This document shows, piece by piece, positions 18,159 to 26,027 of a stretch of DNA of 61,797 nucleotides (its first letter is position 1; each line of letters starts with the position of its first letter). The stretch is from assembly GCA_040223615.1 (NCBI GenBank), contig JAVKFY010000023.1:1-61797 (forward strand). The letters run 5' to 3'. Under the pieces are notes generated by a model. That model ran no database searches. It was given only the letters and a program-made list of their open reading frames with translations, and was not told where the DNA came from. This stretch comes from JAVKFY01 sp040223615 (GTDB lineage: Bacteria > Pseudomonadota > Alphaproteobacteria > GCA-2731375). Made by a program: the position numbers and the translations under genes.

Positions 18159-19229
18159 TCAGTCGCGGCCACCCTCGACGCGGCAGTGCTGGGCGCGCCA
18201 GCGCAGCATGCCGCCGGCCAGGTTGGCGACGTCGCTGAACCCGGCCTTGCGCAGGATGTTGGTGGCCTGGGCGGAGCGGCCGCCGGCGCGGCAGACGGCG
18301 ACGATGGGCTTGTCCTTGCCGAGTTCGTCCGCGCGGTCCTTCAGCGCGCCCAGCGGGATCAGGGTGGCGCCGGGGATGCGGCCGAGCGGGCCGTCGAACT
18401 CGTCCGGCTCGCGCACATCGAGCACCTGCACCGCCGGCAGGTGTTCTTCCAGCCATTGCGGCTGCATCTCCCAGATCCCGGCGAAGGTGTAGGTCAGCGG
18501 CGCCCAGGTCGGCTCGTCCTCCGCGCCGGCGGTGTTCTCCGGCTTGCCGCAGGCCAGGTTGGCCGGCACCGCAATGTCCATCTTTTTCGGGTGGTCGAGA
18601 CCGAGATTGTCCATGTAGCCGACGAAGTCGCCTTCGGAGAGCTGGCCGCCCATGCGCGGGTTGTAGGCGGTCTCCTCGCCCACCGAGGTGCAGGTCAGGC
18701 CGCGATAGTCGTGCGCCGGGTAGAGCAGGCAGTCGTCGGGTAGGGTGAATATCTGGGTATGCGCGGAGCGGTACATCTGCGCCGCGCTGCCGCCCTGGAA
18801 GTCGGTGCGGCCGCAGCCGCGGATCAGCAGGCAGTCGCCGGTGAAGGCCATGCGCTCGTTGTCGAGCACGAAGGTAACGCAACCGGACGTGTGGCCGGGC
18901 GTCGAGCGCACGGTGAGGTAGCGCTCGCCGAAGCGCAGCTTGTCGCCGTCCTCGAGATACTGGTCGGCGCCCTCCGCCCCGGTGGCCTTGGACAGCACGA
19001 TCTTGGAGCCCGTGCGCTGGCGCATGAGCCAGGCGCCGGTGACGTGGTCGGCGTGGACGTGGGTCTCCAGCGTCGCGACCAGCTTCAGGTCGAGCTCGGC
19101 GATCAGCGCCGCGTCGCGCCGGACCTGCTCGTAGACGGGGTCGATCAGAACGGCCTGGCGCGTCGCCTTGTCGGCCAGGAGATAGGAATAGGTCGAGCTA
19201 GTCGGATCGAAGAGCTGCCGAAACAGCAT
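18159..19229 (-). CDS. Persulfide dioxygenase-rhodanese fusion (ETHE1-like)
   Basis: Predicted 356-aa two-domain protein. The N-terminal domain (about 1-235) is a metallo-beta-lactamase fold with THVHADHVTG (His57, His59, Asp61, His62) and the ETHE1-type iron site, expected to oxidise glutathione persulfide to sulfite. The C-terminal domain (about 255-350) is a rhodanese with the active loop CRAGGRS (Cys313). Such fusions are known and couple persulfide oxidation with sulfur transfer. The start is the ATG at 19229 after GGAG. It stands alone in sequence, with structured repeats on both sides. Confidence 0.88.
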   Translation of the reverse strand: MLFRQLFDPTSSTYSYLLADKATRQAVLIDPVYEQVRRDAALIAELDLKLVATLETHVHADHVTGAWLMRQRTGSKIVLSKATGAEGADQYLEDGDKLRFGERYLTVRSTPGHTSGCVTFVLDNERMAFTGDCLLIRGCGRTDFQGGSAAQMYRSAHTQIFTLPDDCLLYPAHDYRGLTCTSVGEETAYNPRMGGQLSEGDFVGYMDNLGLDHPKKMDIAVPANLACGKPENTAGAEDEPTWAPLTYTFAGIWEMQPQWLEEHLPAVQVLDVREPDEFDGPLGRIPGATLIPLGALKDRADELGKDKPIVAVCRAGGRSAQATNILRKAGFSDVANLAGGMLRWRAQHCRVEGGRD

Positions 19230-19335
19230 GGCCGGTACTCCATGCAGCTGGATGACCGCGCCATGCTGCCGGGATTCTATTTCACAGGCAATTGTTGTCA
19301 TTCCTGCACGGGCAGCACGTACTTCGATGACATTC

Positions 19336-19444
19336 CCCACCTCACCTGTCCTTCTCCGCCCCCAGGGGCGGAGAAGGACGCAGTGGCAATGGCTTTGTAG
19401 CTCCCTCTCCGCCCTTTGGGGGGAGCGGGTCGGGGTGAGGTGGG
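19336..19444. repeat. Structured inverted-repeat element in an intergenic gap
   Basis: About 109 bases bounded by perfect 11-base inverted repeats CCCACCTCACC (19336-19346) and GGTGAGGTGGG (19434-19444). Inside is a 14-bp perfect hairpin at 19349-19378 (arms CTTCTCCGCCCC and GGGGCGGAGAAG with a two-base loop), then a weaker hairpin around CTCCC and GGGAG. It has the form of a small non-coding palindromic element such as a REP or a MITE and holds no open frame. It may also act as terminator or mRNA-stabilising structure. Confidence 0.65.
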
Positions 19445-19471
19445 TATTGATGGCGCGCGTGTTGCCTGTAT

Positions 19472-20443
19472 CTATTCCGCCGCCATGCCGCGCGCGCTGC
19501 CCTGGTTCTCCCGGTACCACCGGTAGGTCGCGGCGATGCCGTCCTTCAGGCCGGTCTTGGCGCTCCAGCCCTGTGCCTTGAGGCGGCGCACGTCCATCAG
19601 CTTGCGCGGCGTGCCATCGGGCTTCGACGTGTCGTAGTCGAAGCCGCCGTCGTAGCCGACGACCTCGGCAATGGTCTCGGCCAGTTCGGTGATCGAGACG
19701 TCCTCGCCGGTACCGACGTTGACGTGCTCGGGTTCCGAATAGCGGCGCAGCAGGTGGACCAGCGCGTCGGCCAGGTCGTCGACGTGCAGGAACTCGCGCC
19801 GCGGCTTGCCGGAACCCCAGATCGGCACCGGGCCGCCGTCGGCCTTGGCCTGGTCGATCTTGCGCATCAGGGCGGGCAGGACATGGCTTGAGGTCAGGTC
19901 GAAATTGTCGCCCGGACCGTAGAGGTTGGTGGGCATGGCGGAGATGAAGTCGCTGCCATGCTGCTTGCGGTAGGCCTGACAGAGCTTGATGCCGGCGATC
20001 TTGGCGACCGCGTACCACTCGTTGGTCGGCTCCAGCGGACCGGTCAGCAGCGCGTCCTCGGTCAGCGGCTGGGCCGCGTCGCGCGGGTAGATGCACGACG
20101 AGCCCAGGAACAGCAGCTTCTCCACCCCGATCTGCCAGGCGGCGTGGATGATCGCGGTCTCGATCGCCAGGTTGTCGTAGAGGAAATCGGCCGGGCGTGA
20201 GTTGTTGGCGACGATGCCGCCGACGGTGGCGGCGGCCAGCACCACCGCGTCGGGCTTCTCGGCCGCCATCCACTCCTCGACGTCGGCCTGGCGGCGCAGG
20301 TCGACGGCATCGCGACCGACGGTCAGCACCTCGCACGGCTCCTGGGCCAGACGGCGCACCACGGCCGAACCGACCATGCCGCGATGACCGGCGACCCAGA
20401 CGCGCTTGCCGGCAAGATCGAATTCAGCCCCGGAATCAGCCAT
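19472..20443 (-). CDS. fcl: GDP-L-fucose synthase
   Basis: Predicted 323-aa extended SDR (WcaG/Fcl) that epimerises and reduces GDP-4-keto-6-deoxymannose to GDP-L-fucose. The motif GHRGMVGSAVVRRL binds NADP, SSCIYPRDA is the substrate motif, and YAVAK is the catalytic Tyr/Lys. MPTNLYGPGDNFDL is diagnostic of the family. It overlaps the upstream gmd gene by eight bases, so the two act as a unit. The product feeds a fucose-containing surface polysaccharide; no glycosyltransferase is nearby. Confidence 0.93.
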   Translation of the reverse strand: MADSGAEFDLAGKRVWVAGHRGMVGSAVVRRLAQEPCEVLTVGRDAVDLRRQADVEEWMAAEKPDAVVLAAATVGGIVANNSRPADFLYDNLAIETAIIHAAWQIGVEKLLFLGSSCIYPRDAAQPLTEDALLTGPLEPTNEWYAVAKIAGIKLCQAYRKQHGSDFISAMPTNLYGPGDNFDLTSSHVLPALMRKIDQAKADGGPVPIWGSGKPRREFLHVDDLADALVHLLRRYSEPEHVNVGTGEDVSITELAETIAEVVGYDGGFDYDTSKPDGTPRKLMDVRRLKAQGWSAKTGLKDGIAATYRWYRENQGSARGMAAE

Positions 20444-21494
20444 TGCGGCCGCCCTCCGTCATCGCCCGCAGGTCCGAGTCGACCATCTCCTCGACCAGTT
20501 GTTCGAAGCCGATGGTCGGCGTCCAGCCCAGCTTCTTGCGCGCCTTGCTGGCATCGCCCAGCAGCAGCGGCACCTCGGTCGGCCGGAAATAGCGCGGGTC
20601 GATCTCGACCAGCACCTGCCCGGTTTCGCGGTCGACCGCGACCTCGTCCACGCCGGCGCCGCGCCATTCGACCGGCCGACCGATGCGCTCGAAGGCCAGC
20701 TCCACGAAACGGCGCACGGTGTAGGTCTCGCCGGTCGCCAGCACATAGTCGTCCGGCTCGGGCTGCTGCAGGATCCGCCACATGCCGTCGACATAGTCGC
20801 GCGCGTGGCCCCAGTCGCGCTTGGCGTCGATGTTACCGAGGTAGAGCTTGTCCTGCAGGCCGAGGCGGATGGCGGCGACGGCGCGGGTGATCTTGCGGGT
20901 CACGAAGGTCTCGCCGCGGGTCGGCCCCTCGTGATTGAACAGGATGCCGTTGGAGGCGTGGAAGCCGTAGGCCTCGCGGTAGTTCACCGTGATCCAGTAG
21001 GCGTAGAGCTTGGCCACGGCATACGGGCTGCGCGGGCGGAACGGCGTGTCCTCGTTCTGCGGCGCGTGTGGCGTGTCGCCGTAGAGCTCGGAGGTCGAAG
21101 CCTGGTAGATCCGGGTCTTCTCGTGCAGGCCGAGGATGCGGATCGCCTCCAGCAGGCGCAGCGTGCCGATGCCGTCGGCGTTGGCGGTGTATTCAGGGCT
21201 CTCGAAACTGACCTGGACATGGCTCTGGGCGGCCAGGTTGTAGATCTCGTCGGGCTGCGTTTCCTGCACGATGCGGATCAGGTTGGTGGCATCGGTCATG
21301 TCGCCGAAATGCAGGAACATGCGCGCATGGCGCTCGTGCGGGTCGACATAGAGGTGGTCGATGCGGCCGGTGTTGAACGACGAGGCGCGCCGCTTCAGGC
21401 CATGCACGACATAGCCCTTGGCGAGCAGCAACTCGGCCAGATAGGCGCCGTCCTGGCCGGTAATCCCGGTGATCAGCGCCACTTTCTCCGCCAT
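20436..21494 (-). CDS. gmd: GDP-mannose 4,6-dehydratase
   Basis: Predicted 352-aa extended SDR that dehydrates GDP-D-mannose to GDP-4-keto-6-deoxymannose. The N-terminal TGITGQDGAYLAELLL cofactor motif, RRASSFNTGRIDHLY, the ASTSELYG active-site segment and YAVAK are all classical GMD features. The start is the ATG at 21494 after AGGAG; a frame to 21563 is less likely. It overlaps fcl by eight bases. Related enzymes also accept GDP-heptose, which matters because gmhA and gmhB are in the same window, but mannose remains the default substrate. Confidence 0.94.
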   Translation of the reverse strand: MAEKVALITGITGQDGAYLAELLLAKGYVVHGLKRRASSFNTGRIDHLYVDPHERHARMFLHFGDMTDATNLIRIVQETQPDEIYNLAAQSHVQVSFESPEYTANADGIGTLRLLEAIRILGLHEKTRIYQASTSELYGDTPHAPQNEDTPFRPRSPYAVAKLYAYWITVNYREAYGFHASNGILFNHEGPTRGETFVTRKITRAVAAIRLGLQDKLYLGNIDAKRDWGHARDYVDGMWRILQQPEPDDYVLATGETYTVRRFVELAFERIGRPVEWRGAGVDEVAVDRETGQVLVEIDPRYFRPTEVPLLLGDASKARKKLGWTPTIGFEQLVEEMVDSDLRAMTEGGRNG

Positions 21495-21632
21495 GCACGA
21501 TACTCCTGTGTCGCCCCTGTCCGCGGGTCTTACGGGCAAGGCCAAAGGATGACAAGCCGGCAATCGCGCTAACGCCTTTTGACTGGTGGGGTTTTTTGTT
21601 AGGGTTCGCCCACTTAGCGAGGGATTCTAGCG

Positions 21633-22814
21633 ATGCGCGCGAAGGCGATGTGGCTGGCGGCAGGGGTGCTTGGTGCGGGGGTGGCGTTGGCCGCTCCGGT
21701 GGCCGCAGGCACCATCTCGATCGATGACGGCACCGGGGCGAGCAGTTTCAACAGCCAGCTCGCGGCGCTGATCGACCGCTACAAGACCGAATCGGCGGCC
21801 TACCGGTCGCGGGTCGACGCCTCGGGCGAGGCGTTCGAGCAGTATTACAATCCGGTTCAGGAACGGAACCTGATTTTCGGCCGCGAGGGCTCGCCGCTGT
21901 CGGATGTCGAGTGGGCGCGCGCCAACCTGCGCATCTACGATATCTACGAACAGATCGGCGGCAACGAGATCGGGCTGCGTCAGCTCTACAAATACAAGAA
22001 CGGCCGCTACTTCGTGGCGCTGGACGGCGTCGGCGGGCAGTGGTTCGACAGCCCGGCGCAGGCGCACGGCTATCTGCTGAAACTGCTGGTCGATACCTCC
22101 ATCGAGCTGCCGGCGGACGTGAAGGACGCGGTCGCGGCGCTGGCCGGCAACGGGCTCGATTCGGTGCTGAACACGGCGCGCGGCACGCTGGCCAGCAATC
22201 GCGCCTTCCTGTCGCGCGGCCGGTCGACCACCGCGACGCTGACCGGCGCCTACAATTCCAGCCTCGGCGCCCCGGTGGTGCAGGGACCGCCCGGCGTGTA
22301 CGTCGATACCGCATCGGTGGCCGGCGACGGCACCGTGACCGTCGCGTTGCGCACCACCGGCGAAGCGGCGCTGGGGCCGGCTGAGCTGCTGATGTTCAAC
22401 AATGGCCGGTCGATCACGCCGACCGACCGGTTCTCGATCTTCGTCGTCGACGGCGCCGGGGCGGCCGAACCGCCGGCCGACGACCATGGCGGCAGCATCA
22501 CCAGCGCCAGCGCGATCGATGCCGGCGCCGACGTCGACGGTCATCTGGAGAAGGCGTCCGATACCGACGTCTATGCCGTGACCGTGACCCAGGGCGGCAC
22601 CCTTGTGGTGACGTCGAGCGGCGGGTCGGACGTGGTCGGCGCGATCCTGAACGCCAGCGGCGCGGTGCTCGCCAGCAACGACGACGGTGGTAGCTGGTAC
22701 AACTTCCGCGTGGCGCAGGACGTCGCGCCCGGCACCTACTACGTGCGGGTGCGGCACTGCTGCGGCGGCACCGGTTCCTACCAGATCAACGCCGCCTTCT
22801 CGCCGTCGTCCTGA
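21633..22814 (+). CDS. Secreted protein with C-terminal PPC-like domain
   Basis: Predicted 393 aa. A signal peptide is clear at residues 1-25, with the likely cleavage after an alanine-rich AGVALAAPVAAG region. The central part (30-270) is unassigned; a helical region is followed by a beta-rich segment. Residues about 285-393 match a bacterial pre-peptidase C-terminal domain (PPC): SDTDVYAVTVTQGGTL, then a glycine-rich turn and GTYYVRVRHCCGG. PPC domains usually accompany secreted proteases and are often removed after export, but no catalytic domain is recognisable here. The next gene starts seven bases after the stop. Confidence 0.75.
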   Translation: MRAKAMWLAAGVLGAGVALAAPVAAGTISIDDGTGASSFNSQLAALIDRYKTESAAYRSRVDASGEAFEQYYNPVQERNLIFGREGSPLSDVEWARANLRIYDIYEQIGGNEIGLRQLYKYKNGRYFVALDGVGGQWFDSPAQAHGYLLKLLVDTSIELPADVKDAVAALAGNGLDSVLNTARGTLASNRAFLSRGRSTTATLTGAYNSSLGAPVVQGPPGVYVDTASVAGDGTVTVALRTTGEAALGPAELLMFNNGRSITPTDRFSIFVVDGAGAAEPPADDHGGSITSASAIDAGADVDGHLEKASDTDVYAVTVTQGGTLVVTSSGGSDVVGAILNASGAVLASNDDGGSWYNFRVAQDVAPGTYYVRVRHCCGGTGSYQINAAFSPSS

Positions 22815-22821
22815 GCCAGGC

Positions 22822-23469
22822 TTGAGCGACAATTTCCCGATCGACCCGGACCGGATCTGGGCCGAGGTACGCGGCGCCTGGGCGCAGCCGGCCCGTGCGG
22901 CGCTGTTCCTCGACCGTGACGGCGTGATCGTCGAGGACATCATCGACCTGCATCGGCCGGAAGACGTGGAGATGATCCGCGCCAGCTATCCGGTGATCGC
23001 CGCCGCCAACGCGCGCGACGTCCCGGTGGTCATCGTCACCAACCAGGGCGGCGTCGGGCGCGGCGTGTTCACCTGGCCGGAGTTCGCGGTCACGCAGGCC
23101 GAGATCGAGCGGCAACTGGCCGAGGGTGGCGGGCACCTGGACGCGATCTACGCCTGTCCGTTCCACGAGCGCGGGCCGACCGAGCACGTGCATCCCGACC
23201 ATCCCGACCGCAAGCCGAACCACGGCATGCTGCTGAAGGCGGCACGGGCGCTGAATATCGACCTGGGCCGGTCGTGGCTGGTCGGCGATTCGACCCGCGA
23301 CATCCTGGCCGCCGAGCGGGCCGGGCTGGCCGGGGCGGTGCACGTGCTCACCGGCCACGGGCATAGCCACCGTCACGAGGTCGCCGATCTGCACCCGCGC
23401 GAGGGCTTCACGCTGCACATGGTGGAGAGCATCGAGGCGGCCGGGCGGCTGATCCCGATCTTGCAGTGA
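22822..23469 (+). CDS. GmhB-like HAD phosphatase (heptose 1,7-bisphosphatase type)
   Basis: Predicted 215-aa HAD-IIIA hydrolase. The nucleophile motif is FLDRDGVI, the second motif VTNQGGVGRG, and the third and fourth are RKPNHGML and VGDSTRDI, all as in GmhB, which removes the 7-phosphate of heptose bisphosphate. The zinc loop differs: CPFH is present, but the second Cys pair of GmhB is replaced by histidine and aspartate (HPDRKP). I place the start at the TTG at 22822, seven bases after the previous stop; the upstream frame overlaps the PPC domain. A histidinol-phosphatase-like activity is an alternative. Confidence 0.8.
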   Translation: MSDNFPIDPDRIWAEVRGAWAQPARAALFLDRDGVIVEDIIDLHRPEDVEMIRASYPVIAAANARDVPVVIVTNQGGVGRGVFTWPEFAVTQAEIERQLAEGGGHLDAIYACPFHERGPTEHVHPDHPDRKPNHGMLLKAARALNIDLGRSWLVGDSTRDILAAERAGLAGAVHVLTGHGHSHRHEVADLHPREGFTLHMVESIEAAGRLIPILQ

Positions 23470-23479
23470 GGAGCGAGCG

Positions 23480-23761
23480 ATGCTGGATGCGCTGAGTCTC
23501 GCGGTCTCGGTGTTCCTGGCCGAGTTCGCGGACAAGACCCAGCTGGCGGTGCTGGCCGCCTCGATGGACGGTCAGCGCAACCCCTGGGTGGTGTTCGCGG
23601 CCGGCAGCGTGGCGCTGACCGCCGCCACCGGCATGGCGGTGCTCGCCGGCCACTGGGGCGGTCAGGCGCTGGCCGACAAAGTGCCGCTGAAGCTGGTCGC
23701 CGGCTGCCTGTTCCTCGCCATCGGCCTGTGGACCATCGCCCAGCACTTCATGGGGAAGTAG
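23480..23761 (+). CDS. TMEM165/GDT1 family protein, single-repeat form
   Basis: Predicted 93-aa membrane protein with three hydrophobic segments. The family signature EFADKTQ (ExxDKT) is in the first helix at about residues 15-21. Characterised members transport Mn2+, Ca2+ or protons and contain two such repeats in about 190-250 aa; this protein holds one and would need to dimerise, or pair with another half, to make a full transporter. It starts 11 bases after the GmhB-like stop, so they are co-transcribed. Confidence 0.8.
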   Translation: MLDALSLAVSVFLAEFADKTQLAVLAASMDGQRNPWVVFAAGSVALTAATGMAVLAGHWGGQALADKVPLKLVAGCLFLAIGLWTIAQHFMGK

Positions 23762-23777
23762 CTGCGGCCAACTCGGC

Positions 23778-25919
23778 TTAAGCGGCCGCTTTCGCCTTCG
23801 GGTAGAAGGTCCTGCCGTTGGCGGCCATGTCGCGCAGCAGCTTCGGCGGGGCGAAGCGCGGGCCGACCTGTTGCGCCAGGCGATCGCAATCCTCCACGAA
23901 GCTGTCGATCCCGACCATGTCGATCTGGCTCAGCACGCCGCCGCGGAACGCCGGATAGCCCCAGCCCATGATCGAGCCGACGTCGGCGTCGCGCGGGTCG
24001 GTGACGACGTTCTCTTCCATGCAGCGCGCGGTCTCCACCGACTGGATATAGACCAGGCGCTTGATCACGTCGTCGACCGACGGCTGCTTGGCGGCGGGTG
24101 GGAAGTGCTCGGCCAGGCCGGGCCAGAGCTGCTTCTTGCCGTCCTCGGGATAGTCGTAGAAGCCCTTGCCGTTCTTCTTGCCGAGGCGGCCGAGCTTGTC
24201 GACCATCAGCGCGATAAGGTCGTCGGCCGGCGTGCCGACATACTTGTCGCCGAGGTCCTTGGCGGTCTGCTGGCCGACCTTGTGCATCAGTTCGATAGAG
24301 ACCTCGTCGGCCAGCGCCAGCGGGCCGACCGGCATGCCGGCCATGCGCCCGGCATTGTCGATCAGCGCCGGCGACACGCCCTCGCCGAGAATCGCCAGCC
24401 CCTCGCGCACGTAGGTGGCGAAGACCCGGCTGGTGAAGAAGCCGCGAGAGTCGTTGACCACGATCGGCGTCTTGCGGATCGCCTTCACGTAGTCCATCGC
24501 CTTGGCCAGTGTGTCGTCGGAAGTGGCCTTGCCGCGGATGATCTCGACCAGCGGCATGCGGTCGACCGGCGAGAAGAAGTGCAGGCCGATGAAGTTGGCC
24601 GGACGGCCGCTGGCCTCGGCCAGGCCGGTGATCGGCAGGGTGGAGGTGTTGGACGCGAAAACGGCGTCGTCGGCGATCACCGCCTCGGCCTTCCTGGTCA
24701 CGTCGGCCTTGATGGCGCGATCCTCGAACACCGCCTCGATCATCAGATCGCAGCCCTTGAGGTCGGCGAAGTCGGTGGTGGTATGGATGCGCGAGAGCAG
24801 CGCGTCGGCGTCGTCCTGGCTCATGCGGCCGCGCTTGACGCGCCCGGCGACGAGTTTCTCCGAATAGGCCTTGCCCTTGGCGGCGGCCTCGTCGGAGGTG
24901 TCGAGCAGGACCACACCGAGACCGGCGGCGGCGGTGACGTAGGCGATGCCGGCGCCCATCATGCCGGCGCCGAGCATGCCGACCCTGGTCAATGTCGTCG
25001 GGGCTGCGTCCTTGGGACGGCGACCGAGCTTGTTGGCCTCGGTCATCGAGAAGAAGAAGCGCGTCATGTTGGCCGCCTCGGGCCGCATCGCGGTGGCGAC
25101 GAACCAGCGCGTCTCGATCTTCAGCGCGTTGTCGATGTCGGTGTGCAGGCCTTCGTAGACGATCGACATGATCGCCTCCTGCGCCGGGTAGTTGCCGAAG
25201 GTCTTGGCGTGCAGCATGGCGTTGCCGATGGTGAAAACCTGCTGCACGTGCGGCGCGCGGACGTCGCCGCCCGGCGTCTTGAACCCCTTCTTGTCCCACG
25301 GCTTCACGATGTTGGACGGTCCTTCTTCGACCAGCCAGCGCCGCGCCTCGGCCAGCAGGTTGTCGGCCGGAACGACCTTGTCGACGATACCGATCTCGGC
25401 CGCGGCGGTCGGGCTCAGCTCCTTGCCCTCCAGCAGCAGCGGCAGCGCCTTCTGCGCGCCCAGCATGCGCGGCAGGCGCACCGTGCCGCCGGCGCCGGGC
25501 AGCAGACCGACCTTGGCTTCCGGCAGGCCGATCTTGGTCTTCTGATTGTCGCTGGCGACGCGGTAGTGGCAGGCCAGCGCCATCTCCAGCCCGCCGCCCA
25601 GGCAGTGGCCGTTGATCGCTGCCGCGAACGGTTTGCCGCCCTTCTCGATGCGCCGGAAGCGGGCATGCAACTCGGCAATGAAGCCGTACATCGCCTGCTT
25701 GTCGGTGCCGAAGCCCTGGAAGATCTCCAGGTCGGCGCCGACGTGGAAGGCCGGCCGGGCCGAAGCGATGATCACGCCCTTGACCGCGTCGTCGGCGAAC
25801 GCCTTGTCCAGCGCCGCGTCGAACGCGGCCAGACTGGCCTGGTTCATCACGTTCATCGGCCGGTTGGCGACGTTCCAGGTGATGGTGGCGATCCCGCCGT
25901 CGACCTCGTAGTCGATCAT
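23778..25919 (-). CDS. Enoyl-CoA hydratase/3-hydroxyacyl-CoA dehydrogenase fusion (FadJ/FadB order)
   Basis: Predicted 713-aa multifunctional beta-oxidation enzyme. Residues 1-200 form a crotonase domain (GGGLEMALACHYR oxyanion and LPEAKVGLLPGAGGT). After a linker, a 3-hydroxyacyl-CoA dehydrogenase domain begins at about 310 with GMLGAGMMGAGIAYV (NAD site), then ASNTSTLPITGLA and GLHFFSPVDRMPLVEII, and a C-terminal HAD domain follows to the end. The order hydratase first, dehydrogenase second matches FadJ and FadB. The ATG at 25919 follows a repeat-containing gap after the thiolase gene on the same strand. Whether 3-hydroxyacyl-CoA epimerase activity is retained cannot be told. Confidence 0.92.
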   Translation of the reverse strand: MIDYEVDGGIATITWNVANRPMNVMNQASLAAFDAALDKAFADDAVKGVIIASARPAFHVGADLEIFQGFGTDKQAMYGFIAELHARFRRIEKGGKPFAAAINGHCLGGGLEMALACHYRVASDNQKTKIGLPEAKVGLLPGAGGTVRLPRMLGAQKALPLLLEGKELSPTAAAEIGIVDKVVPADNLLAEARRWLVEEGPSNIVKPWDKKGFKTPGGDVRAPHVQQVFTIGNAMLHAKTFGNYPAQEAIMSIVYEGLHTDIDNALKIETRWFVATAMRPEAANMTRFFFSMTEANKLGRRPKDAAPTTLTRVGMLGAGMMGAGIAYVTAAAGLGVVLLDTSDEAAAKGKAYSEKLVAGRVKRGRMSQDDADALLSRIHTTTDFADLKGCDLMIEAVFEDRAIKADVTRKAEAVIADDAVFASNTSTLPITGLAEASGRPANFIGLHFFSPVDRMPLVEIIRGKATSDDTLAKAMDYVKAIRKTPIVVNDSRGFFTSRVFATYVREGLAILGEGVSPALIDNAGRMAGMPVGPLALADEVSIELMHKVGQQTAKDLGDKYVGTPADDLIALMVDKLGRLGKKNGKGFYDYPEDGKKQLWPGLAEHFPPAAKQPSVDDVIKRLVYIQSVETARCMEENVVTDPRDADVGSIMGWGYPAFRGGVLSQIDMVGIDSFVEDCDRLAQQVGPRFAPPKLLRDMAANGRTFYPKAKAAA

Positions 25920-25936
25920 GTACTTGTGCCTCCCAC

Positions 25937-26017
25937 GTCATGCCGGCCTGGAGCCGGCATCCATGTCTGTGCCGGTTCCCTGGGGTGGCATGGACCCCGG
26001 ATCAAGTCCGGGGTGAC
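25937..26017. repeat. Dispersed palindromic intergenic repeat, copy 2
   Basis: Starts GTCATGCCGGCC and ends CCGGGGTGAC, with two inner hairpins (TGCCGGCCTGGAGCCGGCA and ACCCCGGATCAAGTCCGGGGT). It lies between the thiolase stop and the start of the hydratase/dehydrogenase fusion and could attenuate or terminate transcription inside the fatty-acid cluster. Confidence 0.7.
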
Positions 26018-26027
26018 GGTATTGTTG

